Source of the DNA: CAWCCP01 sp963701245 | Lineage (GTDB): Bacteria; Patescibacteriota; Saccharimonadia; Saccharimonadales; UBA4665 | Assembly: GCA_963701245.1 (NCBI GenBank) | Contig: OY969576.1 | Span: forward strand, 186,001-250,000 | Direction of reading: 5' to 3' | Length of the DNA stretch: 64,000 nucleotides | Shown here: piece by piece, positions 17,928 through 26,167 of the stretch | Numbering within the stretch: position 1 is the first letter of the stretch | Layout: each line of letters opens with the position of its first letter | Translations under genes and position numbers: made by a program | Notes under the pieces: model-generated | Told to the model about the DNA's origin: nothing | The model's database searches: none | Seen by the model: only the letters and a program-made list of their open reading frames with translations

Positions 17928-19528
17928 AAGGACACGACAACCGGATGCTATAGCTGTGACTTGTAGTGTAAGTGCAGAAACGTAGGTGAGGCAAAAAGTG
18001 ACCGTGCGAGCACTGTTCGCATATCAGCATTCTCGCGACCATTGATTTTCAAAGTGTTCACAAGCGTATCAAACGCATTGGAGACGCCACTGTTGATCAC
18101 AATATCAATGCATTCATGGATAGCGTCCATAGCCATGTCTTTACGTACGATAGCGGTTAAACGGTCTAAATGCTCTTCCAGTTCTGTTTGACTTTTTGGA
18201 AGCTCATCTCTTTCAAGAGCAGCATAGACGGCACTTGTAGCATATTGGTCTATCGTGTCATCTAGGCCCAGATGTTGTTCTTCTACTATTACTAATTGTG
18301 CTAACTCTTCGAATACAGTGGTCACTAATGTGTCGTGCTCTGTGAGTAGCTCGCATACGTATGCAAGCGCTTGATTCGCTAAATTACCATGGTATTCTGA
18401 CTGATTCATGCCCAGAAACATCAAACACTGTTCTGTGCTACTAAACTGTCGGGAACTGTGGTCTTGGTATGCCTGCAAAAAGTTGCGTTGCATTTGATAT
18501 AACGTTTCATGTGCATCTTCTGTTGGCCAGCCGGTGACGACGTGCATATGTCTTAATATTGCAATATACGATCGATCACTCTTCTCAAAAACCATTGCCA
18601 TATCTTGAGCTATGTCTTGAAATACTATTGCTGGGTCGCCAATACCGAGCGGCTCACCATGTATGGAATCAAGATCTATAATTCCACCCAACGCAGTGAC
18701 ATTGCCTGGCACAGGAAATTTGTGCACCAGACCAATATTGTGCAGTCTTGCTAGGTTTCTTCCCTGCAATATAGGCAGCAATGTAGTGAAGTAATATTGA
18801 CAGTGAGCTTCATTGCCGGCGTCAAGCTCTACGAACTCAGGATCTTTACGGTGAGTCAGGTTGTATACCGTAAATATCTTGTGGAGCCGCAGTTGTACGT
18901 CTTCGGGCGATGAATCTTCTAGGAAATCAAACGGCCGATCATTTATCTCCATACATCGAGTTGTCACGTAGAAAGTCATCGGCTCGATCGCGGTAGCGAC
19001 CTCTGCTGCCTCTTCGAAGGCCCACGAACCGAGTATCTTCTCGGTAAATCTTCTTTTATATTCCCGCTGGTCTACCAATTCACCTTCGTAGGGTAGCTTT
19101 GATGGTTCGGTAATGGCCACGATCCACTCGGTGGGAATGCCTCCCTCGCGTAATATACGTGAGCTTTTCACAATCCGAAGCAATGCATCATCCTCTTGAA
19201 GGCCATGTGGAATAAAGCCTGAAGGCGCGGTGAGCGAACGCATAATGCCAGGTGCCTTGAAGTTGCATCCTTTATACGAGAGGCTCGTAAACCGATTGCC
19301 ATGTCGATCCTGCCAGACTGCTGTAACCCTTTGAGCGTCGCCCAGTTCATATGAACGGGCATGAAGACCACTGATCTGATCGATCGGATAGACGGCCTCA
19401 GGTAAAAGCGTAGCCGCCGCTTCATCTACTTCACCAGGGATGCCCTGTGTAAATATCCCAACAGGTAATCCACTGGTTCTACCAGTGTGACTCGAAAAGG
19501 TTCGACCTTTAACCTCTATCCCCAAATA

Positions 19529-20108
19529 AATAAGCCAGGCGTCAGCCTGGCTTATTCTGTCTGTATGGTTGCCCCGGAAAGGAAACCTACATATGTCATC
19601 ATCTGAAGACTATCATAGTCTAGCCCATTCAAAATGGGATTGTAAGTACCACCTGGTCTTCATCCCTAAAGGGAGAAAGAGACGGCTCTATGGTGAGATC
19701 CGTCCCAGACTTGGTCAAATCTTCCATGCTCTGGCCGAGCAGAAGGATTGTAAAATCCTGGAGGGGCATCTTATGCCCGACCATGTCCACATGCTGGTCG
19801 AGGTGCCACCGAAGTATTCGGTCAGTTCAGTGATTGGATTTCTGAAAGGCAAATCGGCCATTGCGATTGCCCGGGAATTTGGCGGCAAACAGCGGAACTA
19901 CACGGGCGAACATTTCTGGGCCAGAGGCTACGCCATCTCGACGGTTGGCTATGACGAACAGAAGATACGGAAATACATCCGGGAACAAGAGATCGACGAT
20001 GCGCAATCTTCGGCGCAAGGTGCGTTCTAACATCCACTAACTAACATAGCGGGGCAACCATTGCCTTTGAGGCAACCCCATTCAGCAAGCCACCGGCTTG
20101 ACCGGTGG
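19529..20108 (+). mobile_element. IS200/IS605-family element
   Basis: About 0.6 kb. Its left end has a perfect 12-bp hairpin (AATAAGCCAGGC, loop GTCA) at 19529-19556. Its right end has a 7-bp hairpin (CCACCGG, loop CTTGA) at 20090-20108. A 12-bp inverted pair ATGGTTGCCCCG (19565-19576) and CGGGGCAACCAT (20050-20061) lies just inside. No target duplication, as expected for single-strand Y1 transposition. True cleavage sites probably extend a few bases beyond these limits. It interrupts the kinase-like gene. Confidence 0.85.
19593..20030 (+). CDS. IS200-type Y1 transposase TnpA
   Basis: 145 aa HUH-type tyrosine transposase. The HUH motif is in MPDHVHMLVEVPP, and the catalytic Tyr is most likely in the IRKYIREQE helix near residue 130. 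WDCKYHLVFIPKGRKR is the standard N-terminus. The start at 19593 is chosen for the AAGGAAA site upstream. A longer TTG-started frame begins at 19569. The enzyme cuts and rejoins single-stranded DNA at the flanking hairpins. Confidence 0.93.
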   Translation: MSSSEDYHSLAHSKWDCKYHLVFIPKGRKRRLYGEIRPRLGQIFHALAEQKDCKILEGHLMPDHVHMLVEVPPKYSVSSVIGFLKGKSAIAIAREFGGKQRNYTGEHFWARGYAISTVGYDEQKIRKYIREQEIDDAQSSAQGAF

Positions 20109-20222
20109 TGTCTGACTAGTAAGTCGTCAAACGGTAAGCCGTTACGGTCGATTACCTCGTCCTTAAGGATCCGGCGTTCCCACCCCTCAACCTGTGCGAT
20201 CAAACGATCCATTTGGTTTAGT

Positions 20223-20582
20223 TTAGAGGGCAGCAGGCACTCGCTTGCCAGCTGCCATTGTCTTGCCGGTCGTGTCCGTGGGAGCTAATTGGGCAATTGC
20301 GGGTCCACCCAATGCTGTATAGATCGCTCCGAAACGGTCTCTATGTCTACCGAATTCTATAGTTATTCCTTGATCAAGATTTGCCATGAGAGCCACTTCG
20401 CCACACAGAGCTGCGGTGCGTTGGGAGAGATCAATAACCTGTTCTCTTTCGGCTCCAGGTAATGTTACTTGTTCTGTCAACTCGCTGATGGCAGACCGAG
20501 CAGCACGAAGATTCGGTGGCACTGCATGGACAGCCAGATTAAGTTGGTCGATTGAGGTTAAGCCTGATTCTGGATACGACAA
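20223..20582 (-). CDS. hypothetical protein upstream of kinase-like gene
   Basis: 119 aa soluble Ala/Leu-rich protein, not recognised. It ends ten bases before the ATG of the split kinase-like gene, so the two, with YcaO, form a putative operon of three. Thr/Ser are scattered and there are two Cys. Size and position would fit a RiPP precursor or a leader-binding partner, but no precursor-like core repeat is visible. CAAGGAG-type sequence (in gene sense AAGGAGCAACTG) lies close to the start. Confidence 0.5.
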   Translation of the reverse strand: MSYPESGLTSIDQLNLAVHAVPPNLRAARSAISELTEQVTLPGAEREQVIDLSQRTAALCGEVALMANLDQGITIEFGRHRDRFGAIYTALGGPAIAQLAPTDTTGKTMAAGKRVPAAL

Positions 20583-20768
20583 CAGTTGCTCCTTATGTTA
20601 TTAGTTTATAGTTCGGTCTATCTAGCAGAAATGAGACTGCGTCTTGTCAGTAGGTAGTATAATACAACTTTAGCTGCTTTTTGGCAAACATAAGTACTAC
20701 ATGTGAGCAAGTCTCATAGTTGTAACATAAGTATTATCCCAAAACCAACTTTCCTAATCTATTATTTG

Positions 20769-20797
20769 ACTTGTCTTCCTCTGGTGGACGCACTTGA
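20769..20797 (-). repeat. degenerate type A spacer site
   Basis: Gene-sense GTCCACCAGAGGAAGACAAG, an eroded version of GTCCACTAGGGGGAGCCAAG. It lies just 3' of the gene at 20835-21446 and is the last recognisable site at this side of the array. Confidence 0.45.
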
Positions 20798-20834
20798 TAA
20801 CGAGGATATGGAATTTACCGTTACGGACTTGCAT

Positions 20835-21446
20835 TTAACCGAAATTATTTTTTACCCAGGTACTTATTCCGGATGATGTGCCTAGTAAGGCTTTAATAGT
20901 TTTGGGTGTTTCGGCCAATGCATATGCCGTTGCCCGCAAATGTCCCTCTAGTATTGTTAGATCACCCTCTAGACTGTCACTGACTAAAATTATCTTGGGG
21001 AATTGCTTGTTAGCGCGGATTTCGTTAGCGACTTCCAAGAAGCGCTGATTACTTTGTTCCATAACTTCTTTGCCCATAGCTATAGTCATGGCAGCATCGC
21101 CAACTTTTTTTGAGCCGTTCGACAGTTTAATCCAATAGCTATAATTGATGTAAAGTAAAGCGCTGATATCGTTTTGAGTAAGCTCGATTTCATACCAATG
21201 CACATCACTTGGAAAGTTGTGGAAGATAAATTGGTTACGTTTCCAGCCACGATACCTACCTAATACGAGTTCGCGCTGCATGTTTTGTGTTAGATCGGTA
21301 AGGTTTGGTGAGCTTATAATTGTCTCCTCAGTCTCCTCTGACGATAAAGCATCTTTTAAAACGTGACTAAAACGTTCAGAGTTGAGTTCAGCCTTTAGAA
21401 ACTCTAAAACAACGTGCGGGTCGGTAGTAGAGGCAATTATTTTCAT
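20835..21446 (-). CDS. hypothetical protein with ParB/Srx-like C-terminal motif
   Basis: 203 aa cytoplasmic protein. The end (IILVSDSLEGDLTILEGHLR followed by ATAYALAETP..GTSSGISTW) resembles the EGHxRxxA segment of ParB/sulfiredoxin-like nuclease folds, a weak and unverified similarity. The N-terminal half is unassigned. TATGAT ends six bases before the ATG with no Shine-Dalgarno (leaderless). It is flanked by spacer sites on both sides, so it is a single-gene module of the array. Confidence 0.6.
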   Translation of the reverse strand: MKIIASTTDPHVVLEFLKAELNSERFSHVLKDALSSEETEETIISSPNLTDLTQNMQRELVLGRYRGWKRNQFIFHNFPSDVHWYEIELTQNDISALLYINYSYWIKLSNGSKKVGDAAMTIAMGKEVMEQSNQRFLEVANEIRANKQFPKIILVSDSLEGDLTILEGHLRATAYALAETPKTIKALLGTSSGISTWVKNNFG

Positions 21447-21504
21447 ACTTTGATCATATCAAAACAACTATTTCGAAAATGGCCCACTGTTTACCCATAA
21501 TCAA

Positions 21505-21529
21505 AAACAGAGACTATTCACCTCTGTTT
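21505..21529 (-). terminator. spacer terminator
   Basis: Hairpin AAACAGAG / CTCTGTTT with a nine-base loop and T-tracts on either side, so it could work in both directions. It lies between the spacer site at 21541 and the 20835-21446 gene. Confidence 0.7.
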
Positions 21530-21540
21530 ATTTAGTTTGA

Positions 21541-21569
21541 AAGTCGGATCCACTTAGCGGACATGTTGA
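21541..21569 (-). repeat. degenerate type A spacer site
   Basis: Gene-sense ATGTCCGCTAAGTGGATCCG, aligned by position and partial identity to the GTCCACTAGGGGGAGCC core and followed by the CAGAG terminator at 21505. Confidence 0.4.
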
Positions 21570-22194
21570 GAACTGAATACTATGACTCAGTATTGTCTTT
21601 GGCGGCAGATGCAATGACAAACACAGAAATGATAGCAGTTGGAACTTAGTCTTAGAATGACATTTCCAAGAGCCAGGTGTTTGTTAGCTTTTACTTTTTG
21701 AATTTATCTAACATAAGTAACCGGAGCTTCAATGAAGAGGGTTTTACTCCTTGTTCTTGTTCGATGCCTATGAGGTGTCACAATCCCAACCACTGTTCTC
21801 GAACCGGCTGCGGAATGGTGTGTTTCGTGCCATCCTTGTTGCAGATCATAACCCATTACCGTAAGTAATCTTCCGCTTGCAACTAAATATCTTTTGGCTG
21901 AAGGAAGTCGCCTTTCTCTCCATACTTCAATATTAGCAGCAGTTAATTCATGGTCGTCAGGTACTGATGCCTTAACGATGTTTTCAAAGGCTTCTGCATC
22001 AGAGTCCTGTGCTCTAAAATCTTGTTCAATGGGCACAGCATATAATTCGGCTTCCTCCGCAGTGCTTATATAGCGTGTGTGTATGGGTGTATCTAATGGC
22101 AGCCCTTCCTCAGTTCGCCATTGTTCAGCAATACTTTCTAGGACATCCGGTGCTCCCGCTGCTAAGAGCGTTCTTGACGTATTGTTATCAATAC

Positions 22195-22201
22195 TTAATA
22201 A
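22195..22201 (+). repeat. 7-bp target duplication TTAATAA
   Basis: Matches 23382-23388 on the other side of the IS701/IS4-like element. Confidence 0.85.
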
Positions 22202-23381
22202 CTCACCTTACGCATCACTCCCACTTTCTTGAGTCCTGGGGCATACTAAAAGCAGTCAACCTTTCATCAAGGATGTTGCTATGCCAAAACAAAAACAATC
22301 CAAGCCCGTCAACGTACCAATGCTTGACCTGTATTCTGACTATCTCATCAGCTCATTCGGATTGACCACGGCAACTGGTATGTCGGCCGCCCTGGACGGG
22401 TCAGTCGGCCATGACGACGTCACCCGTTTCCTGTCTGCCCGGGAATATACCAACAAAGACCTCTGGAAACTGGTTAAGCCAACGATCCGGCAGATTGAAA
22501 CTGACGACGGCATACTGGCTTTGGATGACACCATTGAAGAGAAGGCCTACACCGACGAAAACGACATCATTGCCTGGCACTATGACCACGTCTTCAACCG
22601 GAATGTGAAGGGCGTCAATATTCTCAATATGCTCTACCATAACGACCAGGCAACGGTACCCTTGGGGTTTTGCCTGGTCAAGAAAGACGTACCTTTCACT
22701 GACCCGAAGACCGGCAAACAAAAACGCAAGTCCTCGGCCACCAAGAACGAACAGGCCCGTGAGCTCATCGGGGCAGCCATCCAAAACCAGGTGAAGTTTC
22801 GCTACTGCCTTGCTGACAGTTGGTTTTCCTCACAGGAAAACATGGAGTTCATCGTTGGCAAGGGCAAACACTTCATCTTTGCCCTCAAGAGTAATCGTAC
22901 GTTTGCAAAAAGTAAGGAGGATAAACTACGAGGAGTATTCCACGCAGTCGAATCGCTGGCCTGGGAAGAAAACACTACCAAGACAGGGTACCTCAAAGGC
23001 ATGAATATGACGGTGCGTATCACCCGTCAAATCTTCACAAACGGAGATGACAGTCAGGGTGTTTTGTATCTCGCTACCAGTGATCTGACGCTAGGACATA
23101 CCGACATAACCACGATCTACCAAAAACGGTGGAAAGTGGAAGAGTACCACAAGTCCGTAAAGTCCAACCTCGGGCTGGCCAAGTCACCGACCAAACGAGT
23201 GAAGACACAAAGTAACCACTTCTTTGCGGCAACCTATGCCTACCATAAGCTGGAACGACTGGCGAAAGCGAGCAATCTGAACCACTTTGCCTTAAAGGCA
23301 AAGCTATACCTCAAAGCTCAGCAAGCCAGTTTGGCTGAACTTCAGGTACTCAAAGAAGCTGGAGGTTTTGCGTAAGGTGAG
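22202..23381 (+). mobile_element. IS701/IS4-like insertion sequence, copy 1
   Basis: 1180 bp. Perfect 13-bp terminal inverted repeats CTCACCTTACGCA / TGCGTAAGGTGAG and a 7-bp target duplication. It carries one transposase gene in the plus direction. Its base composition is richer in GC than the array around it. Copy 2 at 29665-30844 has the same length and an identical protein. Confidence 0.92.
22281..23375 (+). CDS. IS701/IS4-like transposase, copy 1
   Basis: 364 aa DDE transposase with RNase H fold. Catalytic candidates are Asp-Asp in ILALDDTIEEKAY, Asp in CLADSWFSSQEN and Glu in YQKRWKVEEYHKSVKSNLGL (the Y-(2)-R-(3)-E-(6)-K signature of the IS4 superfamily). The order and the DSWxSS motif point to the IS701 group. 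The start ATG follows an AAGGATG-type site. Confidence 0.92.
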   Translation: MPKQKQSKPVNVPMLDLYSDYLISSFGLTTATGMSAALDGSVGHDDVTRFLSAREYTNKDLWKLVKPTIRQIETDDGILALDDTIEEKAYTDENDIIAWHYDHVFNRNVKGVNILNMLYHNDQATVPLGFCLVKKDVPFTDPKTGKQKRKSSATKNEQARELIGAAIQNQVKFRYCLADSWFSSQENMEFIVGKGKHFIFALKSNRTFAKSKEDKLRGVFHAVESLAWEENTTKTGYLKGMNMTVRITRQIFTNGDDSQGVLYLATSDLTLGHTDITTIYQKRWKVEEYHKSVKSNLGLAKSPTKRVKTQSNHFFAATYAYHKLERLAKASNLNHFALKAKLYLKAQQASLAELQVLKEAGGFA

Positions 23382-23507
23382 TTAATAACCTTGCTTTGAT
23401 GCCGTAAAAACCAATTAATTCTTCAACTTGTGGACGAGTTGTAATACTACCTTCGAAGGAGTAGATCATTACAAAAATAATAACATAAAATGATTATAAT
23501 ACAAATA

Positions 23508-23542
23508 CTTGGCTCCCCTTAGTGGGCAAGCTTAGAACTTTT
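23508..23542 (-). repeat. type A spacer site
   Basis: Gene-sense AAAAGTTCTAAGCTTGCCCA then CTAAGGGGAGCCAAG. It separates the fragment at 23532-23657 from the IS-split gene. The fragment's stop codon lies inside the site. Confidence 0.7.
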
Positions 23543-23657
23543 GACTGTTGTGATTCAAAGATTGGGCAAGACGTTGCATAGAATCAGCCTGGTGTAGCTC
23601 TCTTGCTGCAGCTATTTCCCCGACTACGTCTTCAATTGGAATGAATTTAAAGCTCAC
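23532..23657 (-). CDS. small ORF or gene remnant, 41 aa
   Basis: A GTG-started frame reading VSFKFIPIEDVVGEIAAARE then LHQADSMQRLAQSLNHNSQKF, ending inside the spacer site. It lies between the PIG-L gene and the spacer. Its helix resembles the C-terminus of the 113-aa protein at 15135. Probably the tail of an eroded gene, since no upstream coding is visible. Confidence 0.35.
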   Translation of the reverse strand: MSFKFIPIEDVVGEIAAARELHQADSMQRLAQSLNHNSQKF

Positions 23658-23677
23658 AAAAAACTAGCACAAAAAAA

Positions 23678-24373
23678 TTATACGCAGTGGATCAAGCCCT
23701 CCCATTTATAAGCATCGGACCTCTTCAGGGCACCATTGGCCAATTTGTTGACCATTTTGAACTGACTGCGGTACGCAGCCACGGTTGCCATTTTCCCTAG
23801 CTGCTGGATGTTATCCAGTGCGACTGTTTCGACGCGAACATTTGAGTTGAGTAATCGTTTTAGCTTTTCTACTGACAGTCGTCTAGGCCACTCCTTTAAC
23901 CTCACTACTGGGAGTGCGTACGGTACGTCCGCATAAAATACGACATTATAGCCTTTGTCTCGCAGTATAACGCCGGCTTCTCGGACAGAGCAGTGATCTG
24001 GATGATTTCGAAAAAGTGTCCCTATTCCCGCCGGTAGGTATAATGACGAGTCCGATTGTACCTGGGACTCGATGGCATCTGCAATGGCTATAATGTCACG
24101 TTGACAGTCTGCATAGGGAAGGTCAAGGAAGTCAAGGTACCTAATGGTGGTGTTGGTATCTTTGAGAGCCGCGTCATTCTCTGCTCTGCGGTCATACATG
24201 GAATCTTGTGCGTTTGTATATCCTGTTAATAAGTCCCATTTGCTAGGTTCAGGACTTTCAGGGATGCCAGCGAAAACCGTGATTGATTCTGAGCCTAGAG
24301 CAAGTCGATTGTAGCAACTGAGCGGACCATCATCGATATGAGCAGAGATAATAACCTCGTGGGGGGCATTCAT
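23678..24373 (-). CDS. PIG-L family deacetylase (array module)
   Basis: 231 aa GlcNAc-PI de-N-acetylase-like hydrolase (PIG-L/LmbE), a zinc-dependent N-deacetylase of sugar conjugates. The zinc motif AHIDDGPLSC (normally AHPDD) is at the N-terminus, the second His pair is in FRNHPDHCSVREAG, and PEPSKWDLLTG and DLPYADCQRD are family-like. The start at 24373 places the metal motif at the usual position. An open extension to 24412 would add a hydrophobic stretch overlapping the spacer. TATACC lies just upstream, consistent with a very short or absent leader. Substrate unknown. Confidence 0.82.
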   Translation of the reverse strand: MNAPHEVIISAHIDDGPLSCYNRLALGSESITVFAGIPESPEPSKWDLLTGYTNAQDSMYDRRAENDAALKDTNTTIRYLDFLDLPYADCQRDIIAIADAIESQVQSDSSLYLPAGIGTLFRNHPDHCSVREAGVILRDKGYNVVFYADVPYALPVVRLKEWPRRLSVEKLKRLLNSNVRVETVALDNIQQLGKMATVAAYRSQFKMVNKLANGALKRSDAYKWEGLIHCV

Positions 24374-24411
24374 ATAGAGGTATACAATAACACAAAACAT
24401 GGTAATTAACA

Positions 24412-24450
24412 AGTTTTGACTCCTCTCAGTTGACGGGCTTCGAACTTTTG
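24412..24450 (-). repeat. type A spacer site
   Basis: Gene-sense AAAAGTTCGAAGCCCGTCAA then CTGAGAGGAGTCAAAACTT, between the PIG-L gene and the coiled-coil pseudogene. Confidence 0.65.
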
Positions 24451-24497
24451 ATGTGTTGAAATCTGACGATTATGTACAAATGAAGCTTTGAGATTAT

Positions 24498-24749
24498 TTA
24501 CGCAACTGTACGCTTTAATTTCTTGAGAACTATCTCATGATCCTTGACTACGTGCTCAATAATGATTAATCGATCATTAATATCGTTGACGGTTGCATGT
24601 ACTTGATGTAACTCATGTCGAATAGTGGGTGCATCTTTTACGTATTCCGTGATGGCCTTTAGTTCATCTTGCAAAACCTCCCCATGCACTTCTTATCGTT
24701 TGTCATCGTTTAATGATTGCACGGCGTGGTCTAGTTTAGTCTTATAAAT
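24498..24749 (-). pseudogene. coiled-coil protein with premature stop (paralogue of 30849-31100)
   Basis: Aligned codon by codon with the intact 83-residue protein at 30849-31100, this copy has the start codon changed to ATT and a TAA where the paralogue has AAA (after QSLNDDKR). The rest is conserved: GEVLQDELKAITEYVKDAPT, then HQVHATVNDINDRL, IIEHVVKDHE and LKKLKR. A GTG restart at 24686 could still give 63 aa. The helical heptad-like pattern resembles small coiled-coil proteins of unknown function. Two copies in separate modules imply duplication within the array. Confidence 0.75.
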
Positions 24750-24786
24750 AGGGATGATTTTCAGTCATTCGATAGTAAACGTCGTC

Positions 24787-24816
24787 CTAGCTCTCCCTAG
24801 TGGACGAGCTTAGAAG
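24787..24816 (-). repeat. type A spacer site
   Basis: Gene-sense AGCTTCTAAGCTCGTCCACT then AGGGAGAGCTAG, immediately 3' of the gene ending at 24818. Confidence 0.7.
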
Positions 24817-24817
24817 C

Positions 24818-25147
24818 TTACCGATTGAGTCGAGCCGCGATGGCGAAATGCAAGAAATAACGATCTAAGCTCTGGATAGATTCTTGACTTGCATGCTTAT
24901 CAGAAATAATTTCTAAGAATTGTTGTTTTGCACGTCTTACTTCTTTTGCTCTTGGGGATTCTGATTTCCTCAAAATATAGATAGTGGCATTAAATAAATC
25001 AGTTGCACGCGCGATAGCCTGGTCCTTAGTCCTTTTGTCGTTAGCTTTAAAAGATCGACCTACCTCACTGTAGATATTCCCCATTTGGTCAAATATGCCT
25101 AATTTTGCCCAACGTGTTCGGTCGACTGTGTAATGTTTTCTGTTCAT
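24818..25147 (-). CDS. hypothetical helical protein paired with DUF5674
   Basis: 109 aa, mostly helical. RWAKLGIFDQMGNIYSEVGR resembles a common small-protein pattern (xEQMANIGSEVxR) found beside DUF5674 or nucleotidyltransferase genes, and RATDLFNATIYILRK follows. It overlaps the upstream DUF5674 gene by four bases (ATGA), so the two are translationally coupled. The layout is that of a toxin-antitoxin-like pair, possibly HEPN-like. No RxxxxH motif is evident, so this is speculative. Confidence 0.65.
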   Translation of the reverse strand: MNRKHYTVDRTRWAKLGIFDQMGNIYSEVGRSFKANDKRTKDQAIARATDLFNATIYILRKSESPRAKEVRRAKQQFLEIISDKHASQESIQSLDRYFLHFAIAARLNR

Positions 25148-25470
25148 TGCGTGACTTTCCGCTTCACAATAGCAGTAATCTCTTCTCGAACGTTTTCATC
25201 TTCGATACCTCGTGACCTATTATTTTGCCTCTGACGAATGTTAATCATCGAGTCAAACTCAATGAACTCATCTGTGCCAAATTTCTCAGGATAAAGATTA
25301 ATATCCCACAAGTCAGATTGTTTTGACTCCTCTTGGTCAACATGGAGTTCTGCATCAACTACAAAAATTTGTTGTTTAATATCTACAACTGCTTTTACTA
25401 AATTGCCCAACATATTTTCAGCCATTTGAGTGAGCTCAGCAACAGTTATAGTATCTACTCTTTTCATCAT
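25144..25470 (-). CDS. DUF5674 family protein
   Basis: 108 aa. VVDIKQQIFVVDAELHVDQE, SDLWDINLYPEK and EFDSMINIRQRQNNRSRGIE match the DUF5674 signature (VVDixrxxxxxxxELHxDxE ... LWGxNxYP ... SxINIRP). Function unknown. The second Met (25467) is the likelier start: TACAAT ends seven bases upstream and there is no Shine-Dalgarno. First gene of a two-gene module in the array. Confidence 0.75.
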   Translation of the reverse strand: MMKRVDTITVAELTQMAENMLGNLVKAVVDIKQQIFVVDAELHVDQEESKQSDLWDINLYPEKFGTDEFIEFDSMINIRQRQNNRSRGIEDENVREEITAIVKRKVTQ

Positions 25471-25525
25471 TTCAATTGTATCAAAACAAAAAAACTTCCT
25501 GAGATGTCTTTTAAAGCATAAGCAT

Positions 25526-25557
25526 CTTGGCTCCCCCTAGTGGACGTTCTTCGCAAC
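25526..25557 (-). repeat. type A spacer site
   Basis: Gene-sense GTTGCGAAGAACGTCCACTA then GGGGGAGCCAAG, followed by ATGCTTATGCTTTAAAAGAC and a weak T-rich terminator before the DUF5674 gene. Confidence 0.75.
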
Positions 25558-25585
25558 TATAGTAGTGCTGGCTTCATGATAGTTC

Positions 25586-25591
25586 TATAGT
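25586..25591 (+). promoter_or_regulatory. -10 box, leaderless peroxiredoxin-like gene
   Basis: TATAGT ends six bases before the ATG at 25598. Confidence 0.6.
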
Positions 25592-25597
25592 TAGAGC

Positions 25598-26167
25598 ATG
25601 GCCGAAAATAGACGATTAATAGCTGGGCAGATTGCTCCTGACTTCAGTCTAAAAGATATTTATGGGAATAAGGTTAGACTGGCAGACTACAAGTATGACA
25701 AGCTACTCATTTGTTTTTTTAGATATGCAGGTTGTCCCTGGTGTAACCTGGCTATTCACCGGCTTACAATGTCTTACCGTGCCCTAGACGAACTAAATCT
25801 CAAAATTATTGCTTTTATTCAGTCAGAACCTGCAAACATTCAGAGATATATATTTGATCGTCATGATCCACAGCCTCAATTTCCAATAATTGCCGATCCT
25901 GACCGTACTGTCTACAATTTGTATGGGGTTAATGACTCGATGTCTGCGGCCGCTAGATCGCTTGTTAAACTTCCGGACTGGTTGCATGCAAGTTTTGGTA
26001 GTAATTTTAAGCAAGGTAAGGTAGACGGAAGCTTAACTCTCGTCCCTGCTCAGTTCCTTATAGGGCAGAACAGCCACAAAATCTATAAAGTAAATTATGG
26101 AGCGGATTATTACAACAGTGCTCCCATAGTTGAGATTATGGATTTTGCACAATTTGGCGCAGATTAA
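25598..26167 (+). CDS. AhpC/TSA-like peroxiredoxin
   Basis: 189 aa thioredoxin-fold protein. GQIAPDFSLKDIYGNKVRLA opens the domain, and the active site is in FFRYAGCPWCNLAIHR (CPWC, a CxxC rather than the usual single peroxidatic Cys). FPIIADPDRTVYNLYGV is typical of the AhpC/TSA superfamily. It belongs to the unusual 'peroxiredoxin-like' group with a DGSLTLVPAQFLI segment. It is one of few plus-strand genes in the array and could compensate for the split bcp (inference). No Shine-Dalgarno, leaderless promoter. Confidence 0.85.
   Translation: MAENRRLIAGQIAPDFSLKDIYGNKVRLADYKYDKLLICFFRYAGCPWCNLAIHRLTMSYRALDELNLKIIAFIQSEPANIQRYIFDRHDPQPQFPIIADPDRTVYNLYGVNDSMSAAARSLVKLPDWLHASFGSNFKQGKVDGSLTLVPAQFLIGQNSHKIYKVNYGADYYNSAPIVEIMDFAQFGAD

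Larger units (their letters stand above)
17948..20212 (-). pseudogene. large kinase-like RiPP-associated protein split by IS200
   Basis: The main part (19525 to 17948, about 525 codons) has no proper start. It opens at a TTG inside the left end of an IS200 element and the frame is still open beyond it. On the far side, 20212 to about 20114 encodes MDRLIAQVEGWERRILKDEV followed by IDRNGLPFDDLLV, in the same phase. I read both as one gene of about 555 codons. The central string LARLHNIGLVHKFPVPGNVT..GGIIDLDS..IGDP resembles the catalytic loop and metal-binding motif of protein-kinase-like or SelO-like folds (inference). Placement directly upstream of YcaO parallels YcaO clusters that include phosphotransferases. 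Confidence 0.6.
21704..23469 (-). pseudogene. hypothetical gene split by IS701/IS4-like element
   Basis: The gene starts at an ATG at 23469 (MIYSFEGSITTRPQVEELIG), reads to 23389, is interrupted by the IS and its 7-bp target duplication, and continues in frame from 22201 (LLSIDNNTSRTLLAAGAPDV) to a stop at 21704. Deleting the IS and one TTAATAA restores 192 codons. The protein is unknown: hydrophilic, with WRTEEGLPLDTPIHTRYIST and a His-rich segment HETHHSAAG followed by TPHRHRTRTRSK. The 3' fragment alone opens at a GTG at 22036 but has no ribosome site. It was a module of the array, bounded by spacers near 21541 and 23508. Confidence 0.85.

Noticed and set aside
22401..22784. 127-aa minus-strand ORF inside the IS701/IS4-like element (and its twin at 29864-30247)
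   Set aside because: Antisense shadow of a well-conserved transposase frame with no ribosome site.
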